Assembly: GCA_023701165.1 (NCBI GenBank)
Contig: JAMPXL010000056.1
Coordinates: forward strand, 1 to 6,525
Origin: Geothrix sp.
GTDB taxonomy: Bacteria; Acidobacteriota; Holophagae; Holophagales; Holophagaceae
Length of the DNA stretch: 6,525 nucleotides
Direction: 5' to 3'
The position numbers and the translations under genes were made by a program. Positions 5,634 through 6,525 of this stretch are shown here, piece after piece. The notes beneath the pieces were generated by a model, which did no database searches, was not told the DNA's origin, and saw only the letters and a list, made by a program, of their open reading frames with translations. Position 1 is the stretch's first letter. Each line of letters starts with the position of its first letter.

Positions 5634-6525
5634 CGGTCCCCCACTTGGCGCAAGGCCAATCCGACGACAACGGCCGCGCCGCCGCCGATCTCACGGACGG
5701 TCATGGGATCCTCGGTCCGGCCATCGATGTCGATGAGCTGGAAGGGATTGAACCGGTCCACCGACACTCGGAGCCGGTCACTCAGCACGTCCATCAGTCC
5801 GTGGATCATGGACCCTCCGCCGCTGACCAGCACCCGGTCGAGGCGGTCCACCTTGAAGCTGCTCTTGAAGAAATCGAGGGTCCGGCTGAGTTCGTCCGCG
5901 AAGGCATCCGACACGGCGTTGATCGAAGGATGGATCTCCTCGGGGTCGTGGCCCTCTGAAGGCTGGTTCCGTTTCAGGCGTTCCGCGCCTTCCCGGGTCA
6001 CCCCCCAGTCCTCCATCAGTTTTTCGGAATACCGGCCGCTCCCCCAGGCCATGTCGCGCCAGAACACCGACTTGCCGCCCACCATCATGGTGAGGTTGGT
6101 GAACGTGGCACCCATGTTGACCAGGGCGACGACCTCGTCCCGTCCCCCGCCCACCGTGTTCGCCTCGTAGGCGTTCTGCACGGCGAACACATCGACATCC
6201 ACCACCTTGGGGCTGCAGCCGGCCTGGGCCACACAGCTCACATAGGCTTCGAGCTTGTCCTTGCGGCAGGCCACCAGGACCACGTCCATGTTGCCGTCCG
6301 CGGCCCGCTCCTCAATGAGGTAGTAGTCCAGGGCGTAGGAGTCCAGACCCTGTCCGGCGGGGAAGAAACTCTCGGCTTCCCAGCGGACGGATTCCGCGAG
6401 TTCAGCCTGGCTCATCAAGGGGAATGTCACTTTTTTGACCATCACCTGCTGCCCTGACACGGAGATGGCCACATCCTTGGCTTTGATTTTCTGTTCTGCC
6501 AGAACCTGGCGGATAGCTGACGCCA
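5630..6525 (-). CDS. pilM: Type IV pilus assembly ATPase-fold protein PilM (5' end off window)
   Basis: PilM is a cytoplasmic actin/FtsA-like protein that forms a ring under the inner membrane and binds the N-terminal tail of PilN. The frame is open to the window edge, so 297 residues are visible and roughly the first 50-60 of the usual 350 are missing. The visible part begins ASAIRQVLAEQKIKAKDVAI, the end of the first subdomain. It continues with the PilM-typical FPLMSQAELAESVRWEAESF and LDYYLIEE. The phosphate-2 loop NMGATFTNL is at visible residues 136-144, FWRDMAWGSGRYSEKL at about 154-169, and the adenosine-site VLVSGGGSMI at about 231-240. GREIGGGAAVV-like sequence near the C-terminus closes the fold. 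A GTG at 6472 lies inside this conserved region and is not the true start. The gene is probably first in the operon. Confidence 0.95.
   Translation of the reverse strand, partial: ASAIRQVLAEQKIKAKDVAISVSGQQVMVKKVTFPLMSQAELAESVRWEAESFFPAGQGLDSYALDYYLIEERAADGNMDVVLVACRKDKLEAYVSCVAQAGCSPKVVDVDVFAVQNAYEANTVGGGRDEVVALVNMGATFTNLTMMVGGKSVFWRDMAWGSGRYSEKLMEDWGVTREGAERLKRNQPSEGHDPEEIHPSINAVSDAFADELSRTLDFFKSSFKVDRLDRVLVSGGGSMIHGLMDVLSDRLRVSVDRFNPFQLIDIDGRTEDPMTVREIGGGAAVVVGLALRQVGDR

Noticed and set aside
6470..6472. GTG 6472 as the pilM start
   Set aside because: The frame stays open to the window edge, and the upstream codons encode conserved PilM sequence (AIRQVLAEQKIKAKDV). The gene is therefore truncated by the window and does not start here.

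Overview
The window is GC-rich, tightly packed bacterial chromosome. Two gene clusters converge on a strong palindromic terminator. Nearly every base is coding, and genes overlap by 4 nt or sit about 10 nt apart. The minus-strand cluster is a textbook pilM-pilN-pilO-pilP-pilQ operon, so the organism is a diderm (Gram-negative-type) bacterium with type IV pili. The style of the proteins would fit Acidobacteriota (Holophaga/Geothrix-like) or a deltaproteobacterial lineage. That placement is an impression only, because no marker gene is present.

Plus strand, 1-1841: four genes read rightward. (1) The C-terminal part of a thioredoxin-reductase-like NAD(P)H/FAD oxidoreductase with no CxxC in the visible part. 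(2) A 3-hydroxyacyl-CoA dehydrogenase-family protein that keeps the His-Glu dyad but has lost several otherwise conserved active-site residues. (3) A 50-residue protein with two predicted membrane segments, not previously called because it is short and starts with GTG. (4) A 66-residue protein with two CxxC pairs, probably a zinc ribbon. Genes 1-2 and 2-3 are joined by GTGA stop/start overlaps, and gene 4 follows after 25 nt with its own Shine-Dalgarno.

1842-1902: the only real intergenic stretch. It holds a perfect 36-bp palindrome (1855-1890) that should end transcription from both sides.

Minus strand, 1903-6525: in transcription order, pilM (5' end off the window), pilN, pilO, pilP and pilQ. 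PilM is the cytoplasmic actin-like ring protein and binds the N-terminal tail of PilN. PilN and PilO form the inner-membrane/periplasmic alignment complex. PilP links this to PilQ, the outer-membrane secretin through which the pilus exits. Junctions are ATGA overlaps (pilM/pilN, pilP/pilQ) or 8-10 nt gaps (pilN/pilO, pilO/pilP), so the genes are almost certainly co-transcribed and translationally coupled. The promoter lies upstream of pilM, outside the window.

I found no mobile element, CRISPR array, tRNA/rRNA or new multi-gene system. The parts most worth a second look are the divergent dehydrogenase, the CxxC-less reductase and the small membrane protein/zinc-ribbon pair next to them.
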